The notes under the pieces are model-generated. The model had not been told where the DNA came from. It worked only from the letters and a program-made list of their open reading frames with translations, and made no database searches. From Gnetum montanum (taxonomy: Eukaryota; Streptophyta; Gnetopsida; Gnetales; Gnetaceae), in assembly GCA_015680685.1 (NCBI GenBank), contig MNCI01007821.1, positions 192,426 through 256,425 of the forward strand: a stretch of 64,000 bases of DNA. Reading direction: 5' to 3'. Below, one piece after another: positions 47,600 to 59,649 of this stretch (position 1 is its first letter; the number at the start of each line of letters is the position of its first letter). Position numbers and translations under genes: made by a program.

Positions 47600-48230
47600 G
47601 TCCTTCAAACTAAGTGCCATCTAGGATCCGCGCTGTAATGCTAACTGATGCTATTTCTAACTAGATCAAGGCTGGAAATCTTCCTACAAAAAGATCTAAC
47701 CTAGGAAGTTCACTCATTTATGTACAAATTGCTAAACAACAGCCATGCAAGGCTCTTCTTGATTCTAGTTTCGGAGTTAACCTCATCTCCTATGATATGT
47801 ACAAGGCCTAGGACCTACCCCCTCTTAGAAAGAGCAACATCCATCTAGAATTAGCAGATTAGTTGATTACTATCCCTTTGGGATTAGTAGAGGACATTGT
47901 GATCATATTTTTTGGGTGGTACTATCTAGTTGATTTTCTAGTAATCAAGGTGGAAAACTACAAAAATGACTTCCCTATCATTATGGAAAGAGATTTGTTA
48001 AGCACGATTGATGCATGAATGGGTATAAGGGACTTATCTTTATAAATATCCAAGGAAAATAAGCTAGGAAAAATTGAGAAGAAACATATTTCTTGCATAA
48101 CATACAATGATAATGGGTGTAATTGTGTGCAAAGGATTTGATCAATCAAGAGCACATACATTAAAGCATGCAATCAATGTGTACAATAAATTAATATTCA
48201 ATGGTTTCTGTACAAAGTAGCCACAAAATA
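47600..48230 (+). pseudogene. Retropepsin region of the second forward Athila-like copy
   Basis: The active-site motif reads KALLDSSFGVNLIS at about 47,752-47,790, so the conserved DSG has become DSS at 47,761-47,769. IPLGLVEDIVII-like wording follows near 47,872. The Gly-to-Ser change alone should inactivate a retropepsin. Confidence 0.7.
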
Positions 48231-48399
48231 GGAGAGCACCTAGTGGCTAATAGTTGATTCAGATAGCAGCACAATATGCATGGAGCCAATTAAGAGCCTA
48301 ACATGTGCATATGTTGAAGGTGTGGATAAAATTGAACAAGTTCATTTCCAACTCTCTAATGAAGATGATGATACTTGTTGGGGAGAGTTGTAAATCCTT

Positions 48400-51310
48400 G
48401 ATCACTTCAAGTAAGAGCCCTTAGAACTAAAAAATTTACCAACCAATATGGAGTATGCATTTTTAAAGAATGGTAAACTAGTCATCATTAAGGCCAAACT
48501 TGCTCCTAAGCAAAAAGAAAATTTTTTAAAAGTGGTGAATAAATGGTTAATAGCCTTTGCTTGGTCATATCCAGAACTAACAAGAATTGATCCAAGGATA
48601 TGCCAACAATGCATCTACATTGACTCAGCCATGAAGCCTAGAATGTAGCCATAGAGGCAATTGAACCCCAAATTTAAGCAAATCATCAAGGAGGAGATAG
48701 AGAAACTCCTCAAGAAGGGGTTCATCTATCCAATCATGGATAGTGAGTGGGTTATCCCACTCATAATTATACCAAAGAAGGATGGAAAATGGCAAGTTTG
48801 CATTGACTTTAGGTTATTGAATATAACAATTTTTAAGGATCACTTTCCTTTACCATTTTTGGATCAAGTATTAGACACCATATATGGACATTGTTATTAT
48901 AGTTTCTTGGATGGTTATAGTGGTTATAACCAAATCCAAATTACACTCAAAGATCAGGCTAAGAAACCATGCAAAAATCCCTGGGGGACGTTTGCATATT
49001 ATAAGATGCCATTTGGTATGTGCAATGCCCCTACAACATTTCAAATCTTGGTCCTTAGTATCTTTAAATAGCAAATAGGTAGTGTTGTTGAAGTCTTCAT
49101 AGATGACTTCTCCACCTATGGAGCTACCTTTGAGCAAGCCTTGGACCAACTTGAACAAGTGTTGAAGAGATGTGTTGAGAAAAATCTATGACTCAACTAG
49201 AAAAAGAGCCATCTCATGGTCTAAGAAGGCATTGTGCTAGGACATCAAATTTCACAAAAAGGGATTGAGGTAGACCTAGAAAAGATAAGGGTCATCTAAG
49301 GAATAACACGCAAACTAGAGATTGTTAAAGATGTTTAGTCATTCCTTAGACACACTGGATACTATTGATGAGTTATTGAGAATTTATCTAAGATTGCAAA
49401 GCCATTGGTAGAGCTTACAAAGAAAGATGCACTTTTCATCTAGACCAAGGAATGTAATCATGCATTCCAATAATTAAAAGAGAAACTCATAGAAACACCA
49501 ATCCTACAAGCACTAGATTGGTCCAAATCATTCTATATCATGATAGATGCATTTAGTTATGCCTTGGGGATTGTGCTCACATATATGGATGATAAAAAAC
49601 ATCCATATTATATCCACTACGTGAGTCAAAGAATTGTGGGAGCACAGTTAAGTTACACCACCACAGAGAAAGAGTTAATGGTAGTGGTGTATGCACTAGA
49701 AAAGTTTAGGCACTATGTTCTTGGTTACAAAGCATTTGTGCATATAGATCATAGTGCAATTTTCTTTCTCATGAATAAGCCAATGGTGAGCCCTTGTGTC
49801 ATAGAGTGACTCATGATCTTGCAAGAATTCAATCTCACTATGGTAGATTGAAAAGGGATGAAGAATGTGGTCACTAACCATCTCTCTCTCTTAAGATGGG
49901 ATAACAAAGAGAAGGAGAGCCCACTCTCTAATCAATTTCTAGATGAACTTATCTTTATAGGAGTAATAAGTGAACAAACACCTAAAAAAGTAACATGGTA
50001 TAATGACATCCTCACATATATTCTCACTCAAGAGATGCCACAAGACTTGGATTTTAGGAAAAAGCAACAATTTCTTCATTGAGTCAAATACTTCATGAAA
50101 ATCAATGGACACCTTTACAAGGTGTGTGCCGATGGCCTGATTCATTGGTGTGTCCCTAATGAAGATTAACTATGCATTTTCTACAATGCTCATGAAGGTC
50201 CTTGCGGAGGCCATTATGTAGGGAGATGCACGACCATAAAAATCTTGATGATAGGATAGTATTGACCTACAATCTTTAGGGATGCCCACTAGTTCATCAT
50301 GTCTTGTGAATGTTGTCAATGTGATGGGGGGATGACTGCTTGCATGGAAGGTCCTCAGCAGTGGATTCATCCACTGGAACTTTTCAAGATATAGGGCATT
50401 GACTTCATGGATCCCATCACACCCATGTCTAATGGGAAGGCGTATATTATAGTAGTAGTTGACTACTACATAAAATGGGAAGAAGTAGTAGCTATTACTG
50501 ATTATACATCATCCACTGCTATCAAGTTTATATAAGAAAATATTTTTGATAATGGAACTTAGTTCATAGGTATCACATTTAGAAAATTAATGTAACACCT
50601 GGGAGTAGAACATAAATTAACAACACCTTACCACCCCCAAGCCAATGGTCAAGTAGAGGTAACCAACTTGGAGATTACAAAAATGCTAATGTGAACCATT
50701 AGCAAATATAAGAAGGACTAGAGTACAAAACTTAACGATGCTCTTTGGGCTTATCGTTCAACTTGGAAATGTTCTATTGGCTATTTTTCCTACAAGTTAG
50801 TGTGTGAAAAACTTCCAATGCTCCCAATCCAATCTAAGCTTCATACACTCAACAACCTATGAACTAAATATTGATCTAAGTTTATCATAGAAATAAAAAT
50901 TAATCAACTTGAATGTGTTAGATGAAAATAAATTAGTGGTCCTATCCTTGAATGAAGTAAACAAGGCATTTAGCAAGCAACATCATAACCTTAGAATTAG
51001 AAAACTAAAACTTCAACCAGGAGATAAGGTTCTTTATTGGAGCCCCACACATGTACCCCAAAAGATAAAATTCCAAACATTGTGAGATGCATCTTATATA
51101 ATTAATCAAACCTTTCCCTCTAGGGCCATATTTATCTACAAACCTGATAGCTCAAATATAAAGCAGCTGGTCAACATCCAACAAGTGAAGCCTTTCCTCG
51201 AACCAAGATACGCTAGTGTAAATGTCATCTTAATGAATGGACAACCATGTTCTATTTTTGATATCTCCTCCTTCCAACTTAGTTGTGGGGGAGAAGGCCA
51301 TTTGTTCTAA
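48400..51310 (+). pseudogene. RT, RNase H and integrase of the second forward Athila-like copy
   Basis: RT starts NPKFKQIIKEEIEKLLKKGF at 48,664. It continues with KWQVCIDFRLLN, YYSFLDGYSGYNQIQI, PFGMCNAPTTFQ, and FIDDFSTYG near 49,098. RNase H has DAFSYALGIVLTY (49,543) and YTTTEKELMVVVYALEKFRH. The integrase has HEGPCGGHYVGR near 50,190, GIDFMDPITPMSNGKAYII near 50,398, PYHPQANGQVEVTNLEI near 50,625 and the C-terminal tail SSFQLSCGGEGHLF near 51,270. Long open stretches remain (136 residues in the RT), but several stops interrupt the frame. Most similar to the pol at 15,880-18,835. Confidence 0.85.
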
Positions 51311-51985
51311 CCATCAAATTGGCCTCTCACTTTTTTACCTTTTAGTTTTTCATGTTTTTGATTTTACAAATTTTTGATTTTCAAATTTTTCTCATTTTAC
51401 ACCATCTTTAAGTACCTTTAAACCTTCTTGACTATCTTACATTTTCTTATATATTTTACTTTGTTTTGTTTTATTTAAGTATGCTATTTTCTCATTTTTG
51501 TTAATAAATTTACTTTATTATCATAGGACATAGTGCTGCTATTACTGTTTACTAATGATGGTTTGCACTTAATGAGTGATTTTCAATGTCTAATTTCTAT
51601 TTTTGAATTCTGATGTTTGATGACTTTGACATGGTTTTTTTTTTCATGAAATAGGCAATGATTCCATGTCATCTACCCATCCAGTGAACTCTATGGTTAT
51701 CCTTGTTCTAGAAATTTGAGGTTCCTTTTCATTAAAGAAACTTTTAATCAATTGGTACCATGGTAGTTTAGAAATTAGGAAGGATTCAAAGGTTTGTAAA
51801 GGGTGTGACTTCAAGGGGACTTAATACTCTTTGTACTCTTCTACTTGATTTCTTGAGTTTTTTTCATGGACTTCTTGTTGTTCCACATTGACCACTAATA
51901 TGAAGTCCAATAACATCGTTGCATGGTGTGGTTCCCTTTCAAAAAAAAAAAAAAAACAAAACAATGAAAAAAAATAATGAGAATT
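51311..51985 (+). other. Truncated post-pol region
   Basis: T-rich DNA with gtgtgacttcaaggggact near 51,804 and gcatggtgtggttccctttc near 51,920, matching 18,836-19,560. A run of about sixteen A lies near 51,940. It ends at the inserted LTR. Confidence 0.65.
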
Positions 51986-53048
51986 TGATGAGTGGTGAGG
52001 TATCCCTACACTCAACCATATGAATACGAGTATTACACACACGATCCGGTCGAAATCCAAGGACTATGTGCTTACGCACCTTATGGAACACTTAAGGTTA
52101 ATCAATCATTGTCTTCCCAGACTTACTTATATTTTCATGGTTGTATGGTTAAGTAAGTCTGAGGTATGTGATTTTTATGTCTTTTATCTTTTTATCACCT
52201 ATGATAAGATAGGAAAGGATGAAAAGACTAAGTAACTAACTTTTACTAACTAAGCTTTAATCGTCCTAGCATCAATATCCATTTCCACTTGTCGTACACA
52301 CCCTAAACCAATGCAATGCTACTAGGATTATGAAATGCTATTCGTTACTGGGTTACCAAGTGTAGCACACGTGCTTGAAGCGGTCATACTGAATGCACTT
52401 AACTAGGAGTTGAGGTTTGAGAGAGATTAATTATATAAGAAAGCATTTAAGCATTTAACATTAATTAAATATTAATTAGATTATTCCATGCACTACAAGG
52501 TTTATTAGAAAGTTCATCTTTATTTTTGTACACAAATGTGTGGTCAGGTACAATTTGCTCGAATAAAGGTCCATTCACTTTGAGACTTCTACTGCGGGCA
52601 CATGGAAATTATTCTATCTCTAGAATGGTAAAACTTCCAGAGTTTGGCTAAGGGTCTAGCTCTAGATGAGGAAACAAGGGAAAGTTTCCTCTTATTTATA
52701 GAACTGGCGATGGGCTGCGATATCGCCAATGCCAATGCCAATGCTAAGATTGCATCTTTCGTTGTCTATCCATAAGTGCACCATCAATCTTGTCCCTTGC
52801 ATAATTGCTTCAGCGTCAATCCATTCCAAGTGTTTCCTCCAGGTTCAATCTGTTGGTGTATGATTGCATCTGCACATACAACATAGTCTTATATTAGTAA
52901 GGGTAAATGAATCATAATGTAATTAATACCTTGCTTCGGTGTAAGGTCCATTGGCTAAGTTGTGATATGGCTGATACAGATCTAGAGATATAATATTGGT
53001 GACTACCCAAGGTGTAGGGGTTTAGAGAAAATTAAAAAAATTGGACCA
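51986..53048 (-). repeat. 3' LTR of the RT-less Athila-like copy
   Basis: Left end tgatgagtggtgaggtatcc (the reverse of the family LTR tail). TATA box (reverse ctataaata) at 52,691-52,701. The right end is set at 53,048 because the next bases agacccccatgactgag align with the polypurine tract of the sister at 40,588. This makes it about 1,063 bp, longer than its relatives. A (gccaat)3 run lies at 52,725-52,742. Confidence 0.7.
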
Positions 53049-53062
53049 AGACCCCCATGACT
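53049..53062 (-). promoter_or_regulatory. Polypurine tract
   Basis: Reverse strand cagtcatgggggtct, aligned with agttgtgggggta of the sister element. Confidence 0.55.
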
Positions 53063-54390
53063 GAGAGCGAACCTTCGATAGCGATAGAATGGAAAAAGAT
53101 AAGGAATAAGAAGAATGGAGAAAAAGAAACAATGACCATGCTGATAAAATGGATGTCAAAGATGGAAATGAATAAAATAAATTGTGATTGTGGAAATGTT
53201 TAAGAGAAAGAAATTAATGGATGTACCAAATAGGAATGCCAATGGGTCCTCCCTAAAGTAGGCTCATGCCCTTAATGCCTTGACAATCCCACATTCAAAG
53301 AGTTCGTAGGCTTTAGGAATGTCATTCGGAGACAATATTTAAAGTCTTAATCACACAAATTTACCAGAAAGAAAATAATGCATCCACCAAAATATAGACT
53401 ACTGATACAACCAGAAATGAGATGATAAATGAGGAAAGAAGGATGGAAAGAAGAGAATGGAATGGAATCTCAAGAACAAGGTGGTGTATAGCCCCTTGTG
53501 TATTAATGGTTAATGTGAATTAGTATATCCCATTCCAAATTTGGCCTCAAAAAGACCACATCCATTGACTTCGCATTAATACATTCGGCCAATCCATCCA
53601 CTTGAAGTGACAAGGATGCCATCACCATAGAGCCACCACCATTCTGAAGAAATGAAAGAGGAGAAAGTAGGAAGCGAGAAGGGCCTTAGTTAGAGGGAAC
53701 ATGTTTATTTTAGTTCCATAACCAATGCTTGTAGCATAAATGATTATTTTGTCTAAGGGGTGTGCTTTGAATTCTCACTGTTTTTTTTTGTGTTTTTGCG
53801 TGAGAACCATACCATGCGAAGACTTATTATTTTTATTTGCTCAGCTTCCCGATAATGTGAAAATGTTAGAATGGTAAGAAAACTCAAGAAGAAAACATCC
53901 AAGCACCCAAGAGAATGGCCAGCACAAGTGCAACAAATCCCCTTGAAGTCACACCCTTTTCAATCCTTGAGTCCTTCCTTAGTTTGCAAAATGGCCAGTC
54001 ACTGGTTCATTGATAGTTCTTATTATTGAGAAAGGAATTGTACAGTTCTAAGCCAAGAGAGATCATAGAATTTTATGGATGTATGGATGAAGTGGACTCA
54101 TTGCCTGCTATATCAAAAGAACCATACCTTAGTATCAACATCATAACTTAAAGGTAAAAACCAAACATTAGCAATTAGTGGAATATAGTTCATACCATCT
54201 TCGGAGCACTTATGAAGTGATGAATCAAATAAAGTAATCAAACACACAAGTAAATGAAAAGTATAAACGATGTCATAAATAAAATCAGAAAAGTTAAAGA
54301 AATTTGTAAACCAAAAATGTGAAAAACAAAAAATATGTAAAGAAAAATTTTAAAAACATTGAGGGCCTCAAATGATCAACATAGATGGTC
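53063..54390 (-). other. Post-pol non-coding region of the RT-less copy
   Basis: Contains the reverse of the shared words: gggtcctccctaaagtaggc near 53,240, gtgctttgaattctcac near 53,762 and ccccttgaagtcacaccc near 53,940. No coding signal, no accessory ORF. Confidence 0.65.
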
Positions 54391-54545
54391 ATCTCCCGCA
54401 TGACTAAATTGGAAGGGAGAGATCTGAAATAGTGAGCAAGATCATCCTCTCTCAAATGTGCTAAGTGCATAGACCGCTCTAGGTTCATGATAAGGGTTGG
54501 TTGGTTGCACATAGACTAGTATTCTCCTATCAGATTACTCATTTG
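54391..54545 (-). pseudogene. Remnant of the pol C-terminus, fused to the protease linker
   Basis: Leftward frame: PYHEPRAVYALSTFERG, a stop, then CSLFQISPFQFSHAGDDHL. It aligns with the last residues of pol at 51,190-51,300 (PFLEPRY ... CSIFDISSFQLSCGGE). Directly upstream the sequence is the linker behind protease, so RT to integrase were removed between these two points (junction near 54,540). Confidence 0.65.
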
Positions 54546-55300
54546 GATCTTCTAAGAGTTTCCAACTTCCCTTGATTGATGGTTTTAGATTAAGGGTTGG
54601 AAGTTGGTAATACTCTTGCTCCAGTGAATCTATGCTTTCTTCGTGGATGCAAGTTGGTCCCCTAATTAGTTCCATGCATATTGATGAGTTTCTCTCTTGA
54701 TTAGCTATCAACCACTGGGTGTTCTCTTGTTGTCTGGCTGCTACATACAGGCACTTTTATATGTTAACTTCCTGGGCACACTGGTTGCATGCAGGAGATG
54801 TTGAGCACTCCTGTGCACTATCACCCTCTGTATCACTATATGTGATGCATGGAACCTTCTTCTTCTTGGTCTTTCCATAAGTTTTTTCCTTAGATATTTC
54901 CAAGGAAATATCGTGGATTCCTAGACATGTGTTCATAGTACTTAGCCATGCCCTTTCCATTATTATTGGGAAGTCCCCCTTGTCATTGTTGACTTGTACC
55001 ACTAGGAAATCAGCTAGGTATGACTAGCCACACATAGTGGTAATGATGTTCTCCACCAATCCCAAGGGAATAGTGATGGACTAGTCAGCCAACTCTAAGC
55101 AAATATTGCTCTTCTTTAGTGGAGGCAGGTTCTAGGCTTTATACATTTCTTGCGATATCAAGTTGACTTTGAAACCTGAGTCAAGAAGAGCTTTACATGG
55201 TTCATTCCTAGTGACTTGGAGGTAGATTAGGGAAGTTCTAGGATTAGAGAATTTCCTAAGAAGGTGGCCCACCTTGATCTAATCAGTAATGGTATGTGTT
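54546..55300 (-). pseudogene. Protease and linker of the RT-less copy
   Basis: Leftward: KALLDSGFKVNLI near 55,175 keeps the DSG active site. MVQVNNDKGDFPIIMERAWL at 55,002 continues into LEISKEKTYGKTKKKKVPCI and CNQCAQEVNI. The linker CIHEESIDSLEQEYYQLP near 54,640 follows. This is the best-preserved protease of the four copies, although stops occur. Confidence 0.65.
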
Positions 55301-56396
55301 AACATAACCGTATGCATTGAGCTCTGTTGTTGGTTTGAAGGGAGCTTTGAAGCCTTATTTGATAGAGGAACGTTCGGAGGCTCAACTGCTTGTGGTTGTG
55401 AGCACTTGTTTGGACTGCTGGTTCTGAAGAAAGGTCTTCTCCTTATACGGTTGTCATAACTAGTAGGGGGTTGAAGGTTTACAACTCTCGTAATAATGCA
55501 TTACTGTGGTTGAGTGGGAAGTTTCCCTTGCAATGCTGGAGTGGGTGGTAGTGGAGCTATCAGTGTAAGAGTTGTGGCTAGGTTCAAAGGATGGTATGGA
55601 TGTGATGTGTCTCACCCAGGAGAAGGAGTCTTATAGTAGTCCCAATCTTAGTAGTGACATTGTGGGGTCACATAACCAACATAGTCACTTGGAGAGATTG
55701 GTTGCTACACGTAATAGCCATATGGATTCGGTTGTTGGTAAGGGTATTGTTGGCTTGGCGGTGGCATCCCCCATGACTGTGGTATTGCTCCATATGTTGT
55801 GGTGGACTTCCACTTGGATAATATGTTAACGGTTGGTGGAACTACCTTGGGTTACATTGGGGATAAGGTAATCGACGGGGTGCTTGTTGTTTGTTAAGTC
55901 TTGGGTTGAGTGCATACACCCTAGACTCTTGTAGATGTGAGATTATTGGGAAACATCCCTTAGGATGGTCATATTGGCATATTTCACATCCATCATCATT
56001 GTTTGTATCTGAATCCACAACCTCTTTAGTGATAGCTAATTTACCCTTACCTTTGTTATGTGCATGGTCCAAATCCCTCTTCTTTTACTTATCATGGTCA
56101 CTACTTCGCTCCTTAGACTCCTCTACGATTTTTAAAATGGTTTCAAATCTATTATCTAAGGAGTCCCACATTTGATCTACCTTATCCAACACTTCTATTA
56201 TTAATTTCTGAAGCGGAAAGGTTTTCCTACTCACCAACTCTTTGAGTTATGACTCATCCTCTTCCTCACAGAATCTTACTCCCCTCTTTCGAAGGGAAGG
56301 ATCGTAGTTATAATCTTCTGCACTTTCTCTCTTGCGTAGCTCTCCTTCTTCCTTAGCTACTTGCTCCAAAAATCTATGAACTTCATGGGACCTAAG
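55301..56396 (-). pseudogene. Gag C-terminal half of the RT-less copy
   Basis: Leftward frame with a decayed segment matching KESKEKNSDHNRMRQKEVE-type wording, then SDTNNDDGCEICQYDHPKGC near 55,990 and HLQESRVYALNPRLNKQQAP. It corresponds to 46,505-47,000 of the forward copy. The N-terminal half of gag is missing beyond 56,396. Confidence 0.65.
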
Positions 56397-58009
56397 TGTT
56401 GGCGATCGTTTGGGACGTGACCGCCAACGAGTGTCCTTGAATAGGATTTAGGTGCCTGCTAGTCTCTGGCAACACCAAGGCCCAGATACCTCCAAATAAA
56501 CTCAGTAGTTAATGTGAGTATGTGTGTGTGCTATTGCGGCATGTAGTTGTGTAAAATGTAACAATTGTGTTGTGTGTGAACTACAAATGACTTACTTTAA
56601 AGAGATTCAGCCAACTTTGCCAAGTACTATGAGTTGTTGAAAATTTCCTATTTTGTTCAAATGCCTAGTCTACACAGTCCTTATAATACCTACTTGTAAC
56701 AAATAAAATTTTGCAAAAAAAATTTGAGCATAACTTCGCAATCTACTCCTAATTTTCCCTAGAGAAAAAGATAGTTCCACAAGAAAACTAGAAATAGAGC
56801 AAGATTCGATGGAAATAAGCAAAAAAGAAAAGAAAGCAGATTTGTGTAGACCTCAAATATTTAAACAAGGTAAAATGACACGAGTAAAAACTTCACAATA
56901 AAGCTATCCCAAATTCAATATCTATGAATTTTTCAAACTTCGAAGGCTCAAACAAGTAATATCTTCAAGACAATCCTATTATGCTACCAAAAATTGCTGC
57001 GTAAACTACCACGTACAAGACTCCATTTTGACTAGATAATAGATGTCAATGATTGCATTCAAACAGAATCTTTAAAAGACTTGACAATTTCTGATTGAAA
57101 TACCGAGGAATTCACTTTAAAGATAAAAAGAAGCTTTTCTGGTCGAATCAAAATACCAAATATTTTCTGAACCCTCTTGACTACTGAATTGTTCAATGGC
57201 ATGGCTACAAATAGAGGCTCTCTTACAACAATCCCAATAGCAGTTCCCACACGTTGCAAAATAATGAAACTTACTACTAAAATGCTCTTAAGGCTTTTAA
57301 ACACAAGCACTTCTATGGAAAAATTTTAATAGAAATTTCTATCGGGCAACAAGAACAGTAAGAGCAATCTAAAAATCCCAAAATTACTTGCCAAGGATGA
57401 TACTATCTAAACCACTAGCTAGAAAATTTAAACATAACAAAAAATGAAATGCATAGGCTAAAATCTTTATTCTAGCAAGCCATCTTACAAGCAATCATTC
57501 ACACTTTCTTCTTTACAAAATGCTCTTCTCCCAAGACTCAAAGTGTCTCCAAGTAAGAGCCCAAGTGCTAACTAGTAGCCTTCAAAATGTGATGTATGAG
57601 ATCCCAAGTGTGATGTGAGAAGTCCTTCTAATGTTCATCCCCCCAACCTTTTTATAGGATTCAAAGGTAGGTAGGGAAGTTACAAATTTAAAAATATCTC
57701 AAAAATATCTCACCTAACTTTTCTCCCAAGTAATTGGACTAACCAATTAGAAGATTCCTTGCCCAACAAGCTAGGAGAAAGTTATGTAGTTAGGGAGTTA
57801 GGAAGTTATGCATAAAATTAGGAGAATTTCATGCTAACATTAATACATACTTCAGATATTTAAAATATTATAAACATTTTTACATTAATATTACAAATAT
57901 TTTGTAGGTAGTAACTTATATAATAATATTTAAAAACAATAACATTTTGAAGTCTTGGGATAATTAAATTTAATTTAAAAATAGGTAAGTTTATAATCGG
58001 GGCTTCACA
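56397..58009 (-). repeat. Putative solo LTR, about 1.6 kb
   Basis: On the reverse strand it starts TGTGAAGCCCCGATTATAAA at 58,009 and ends acgatcgccaaca at 56,397 (TG...CA). A TATA box (reverse cctataaaaagg) lies near 57,645-57,656, with ttttgtaaagaagaaag behind it. It is flanked by ctaag (56,392) and cttag (58,010), which differ by one base. No primer site or coding region is attached. An 83-residue ORF inside has no recognisable domain. Confidence 0.45.
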
Positions 58010-58031
58010 CTTAGTGTATATGGTGTTATGA

Positions 58032-58913
58032 TTATTTAAAATTTTATTTGAAAAACTGCAACTCCGGTTTACCAGCATCGGCCCAAAATATCTCCAGACC
58101 CCTATCTTGATATGGCTTTGTGTCTTTGTTGCCGCATTCACCGGACTGGTATGCGATACCGAATGCATCGATGTTGGACATGGCTATTTTTTTGGAAGGT
58201 AAGTTGTAGGAGGAGTGAATGACATACTGCCTAAAAAATTGAAATGAGTCCTTTCAAAGAAAAAACCCTGTTTGGTGAGGAAGTAACCTGCACAAATTAT
58301 TGGAAATTATAGGGACGAGCTGTAAACGCGCCTGTCATTAGAACTAATTTCTTTGCGGCCTTTGCTTTCTGCTCATGGATTTTTGTAGTATAACCATAGC
58401 CAAACCTTTATGCGTGGGACAGAGGCGATTATTTTTTGTAGGTTCACATAGAAAAATATGGATCAAAATGTTAAAACGCAGGTTTAGATTTGAGAGTTTC
58501 TGCATCAGAAACCTTGAAGATCAGTGTAGCAGTAGGGGACTCACTCCAGACTTCAATAGCACCAGATCACAGCGCAACTAGGTAGAGATGTGTTGTTTTT
58601 TTTTCTTTTTTTTTTGTTATATCTGTTTTTGATTAAGGGTATCATTCTTCATTGGTAGACATTGGCAAAGTCTCTGTACCCATTTTTATGACTACCATTT
58701 TCATGTATTTCTATTAGGGTACATCAATAACATTGTGCTGGTGCCGCTGCCGCCCTCTTCATCCGCCGATACGCCTCTGTCCTTTGCTCACGCACTATGG
58801 AGCAAGGCGTTGGCCCTGAATCATGCGTACGTGCTTAGTGCCATAGAAATGCTCAATAAACACAGGTATAGCTACCACTGTTGTAGGAAATCTATTTTTC
58901 AGAGCGTAGAAAG
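58032..58913 (+). other. Candidate exons of an unidentified host gene
   Basis: Three GC-richer open stretches are bounded by good splice signals. Exon A, open from 58,032, ends at a GAAG|GTAAGT donor (58,198) and reads PILIWLCVFVAAFTGLVCD, possibly a membrane segment. Exon B, from a TTTTTGTAG acceptor (58,389), stays in phase with A and reaches a TAG at 58,579. Exon C, 58,718-58,913, runs from a CTATTAG acceptor to an AAAG|GTAAGT donor and reads VLVPLPPSSSADTPLSFAH then ALWSKALALNHAYV. I do not recognise the protein. The exons could belong to a gene broken up by the neighbouring insertions, or be chance. Confidence 0.35.
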
Positions 58914-59441
58914 GTAAGTAATGCATCCGATGGAAGGTTTCGTCAAGATATATTGATACAAACTAGTCCTGCAAAACAAACTATGACAAATTGTCCCTGT
59001 GGAGGACTTGACCAATCAAAGATAATATGAATTGCTTTCCATGAAGACATTTGTTTTAAAAGGAACTGCAAATCCAGTTATACAATTCCGATGCTTCAAT
59101 TTGTGCAATGCAATAGAAAAATCAACATCTCCATTGGGAACCTGAATAAAGTTTATGCTTGTCCTTTAACATCCTTCTCTTAGTCTACAGGAAAATTTAA
59201 TAAAATCCCCATATGCTGAAAAATGTGTGACAAGACCTCTTATCATGAGATGTAGAGCTAGTGCCATCCTAATATTACCATTGAGTCATATCTATCTCTC
59301 TCTTTTTTTTAAAAAACAAGTAATAGAAATCAATACCTTCTCATATTACATCTTTCCATTTCAAATATTTGTATTGAAATATTTAGAAAATCTCAATCAT
59401 CTCATGTCTCTGTTGCATAAAATGGCTAAAATGTGCCAACA
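58914..59441. other. AT-rich DNA, possible truncated 3' LTR of the rightmost element
   Basis: On the reverse strand a U-rich box and a purine tract are followed by TGTTGGCACATTTTAG at 59,441, as expected for an LTR start. No TATA box or second LTR copy confirms it, and the left end is not visible. Confidence 0.3.
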
Positions 59442-59455
59442 TTTCTGCCCCCTTA
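59442..59455 (-). promoter_or_regulatory. Candidate polypurine tract of the rightmost Ty3 element
   Basis: The reverse strand reads ttaagggggcagaaa after a run of eight T, directly before TG. A T-rich box plus a G-rich purine tract is the typical plus-strand priming arrangement. Confidence 0.45.
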
Positions 59456-59649
59456 AAAAAAATAAATTTATGCAGCCTCATTCCCAAACTAAAACATCTT
59501 GAAATTTTCATTGAATTTTTACATTCAAGAAGAAATATTTTTTGAGGAAAATTACCATTTAACATAAGGTGAGATGGTACAAAAACCTCATTCCTAGGAG
59601 AAAATCAAACTGTACGTAACAACTATACATTATCAAGTCCTTCAATAGA

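Larger units (their letters stand above)
44088..51985 (+). mobile_element. Athila-like copy with gag to integrase, 3' end lost
   Basis: Forward element: 5' LTR at 44,088-45,034, tRNA-Asp-type primer site, gag, protease, RT, RNase H, integrase and the beginning of the shared post-pol region. At 51,986 it is interrupted by the LTR of a leftward relative. The continuation and 3' LTR were not found. Its reading frames have fewer breaks than those of the 13.4-kb element. Confidence 0.85.
51986..56396 (-). mobile_element. Athila-like derivative lacking RT to integrase, 5' end lost
   Basis: Leftward element: 3' LTR at 51,986-53,048, polypurine tract, shared post-pol region, last ~45 codons of pol, then directly protease linker, protease and part of gag up to 56,396. 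The RT, RNase H and integrase core are cleanly missing. The 5' LTR is not found, because the gag ends at a putative solo LTR. Confidence 0.75.
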
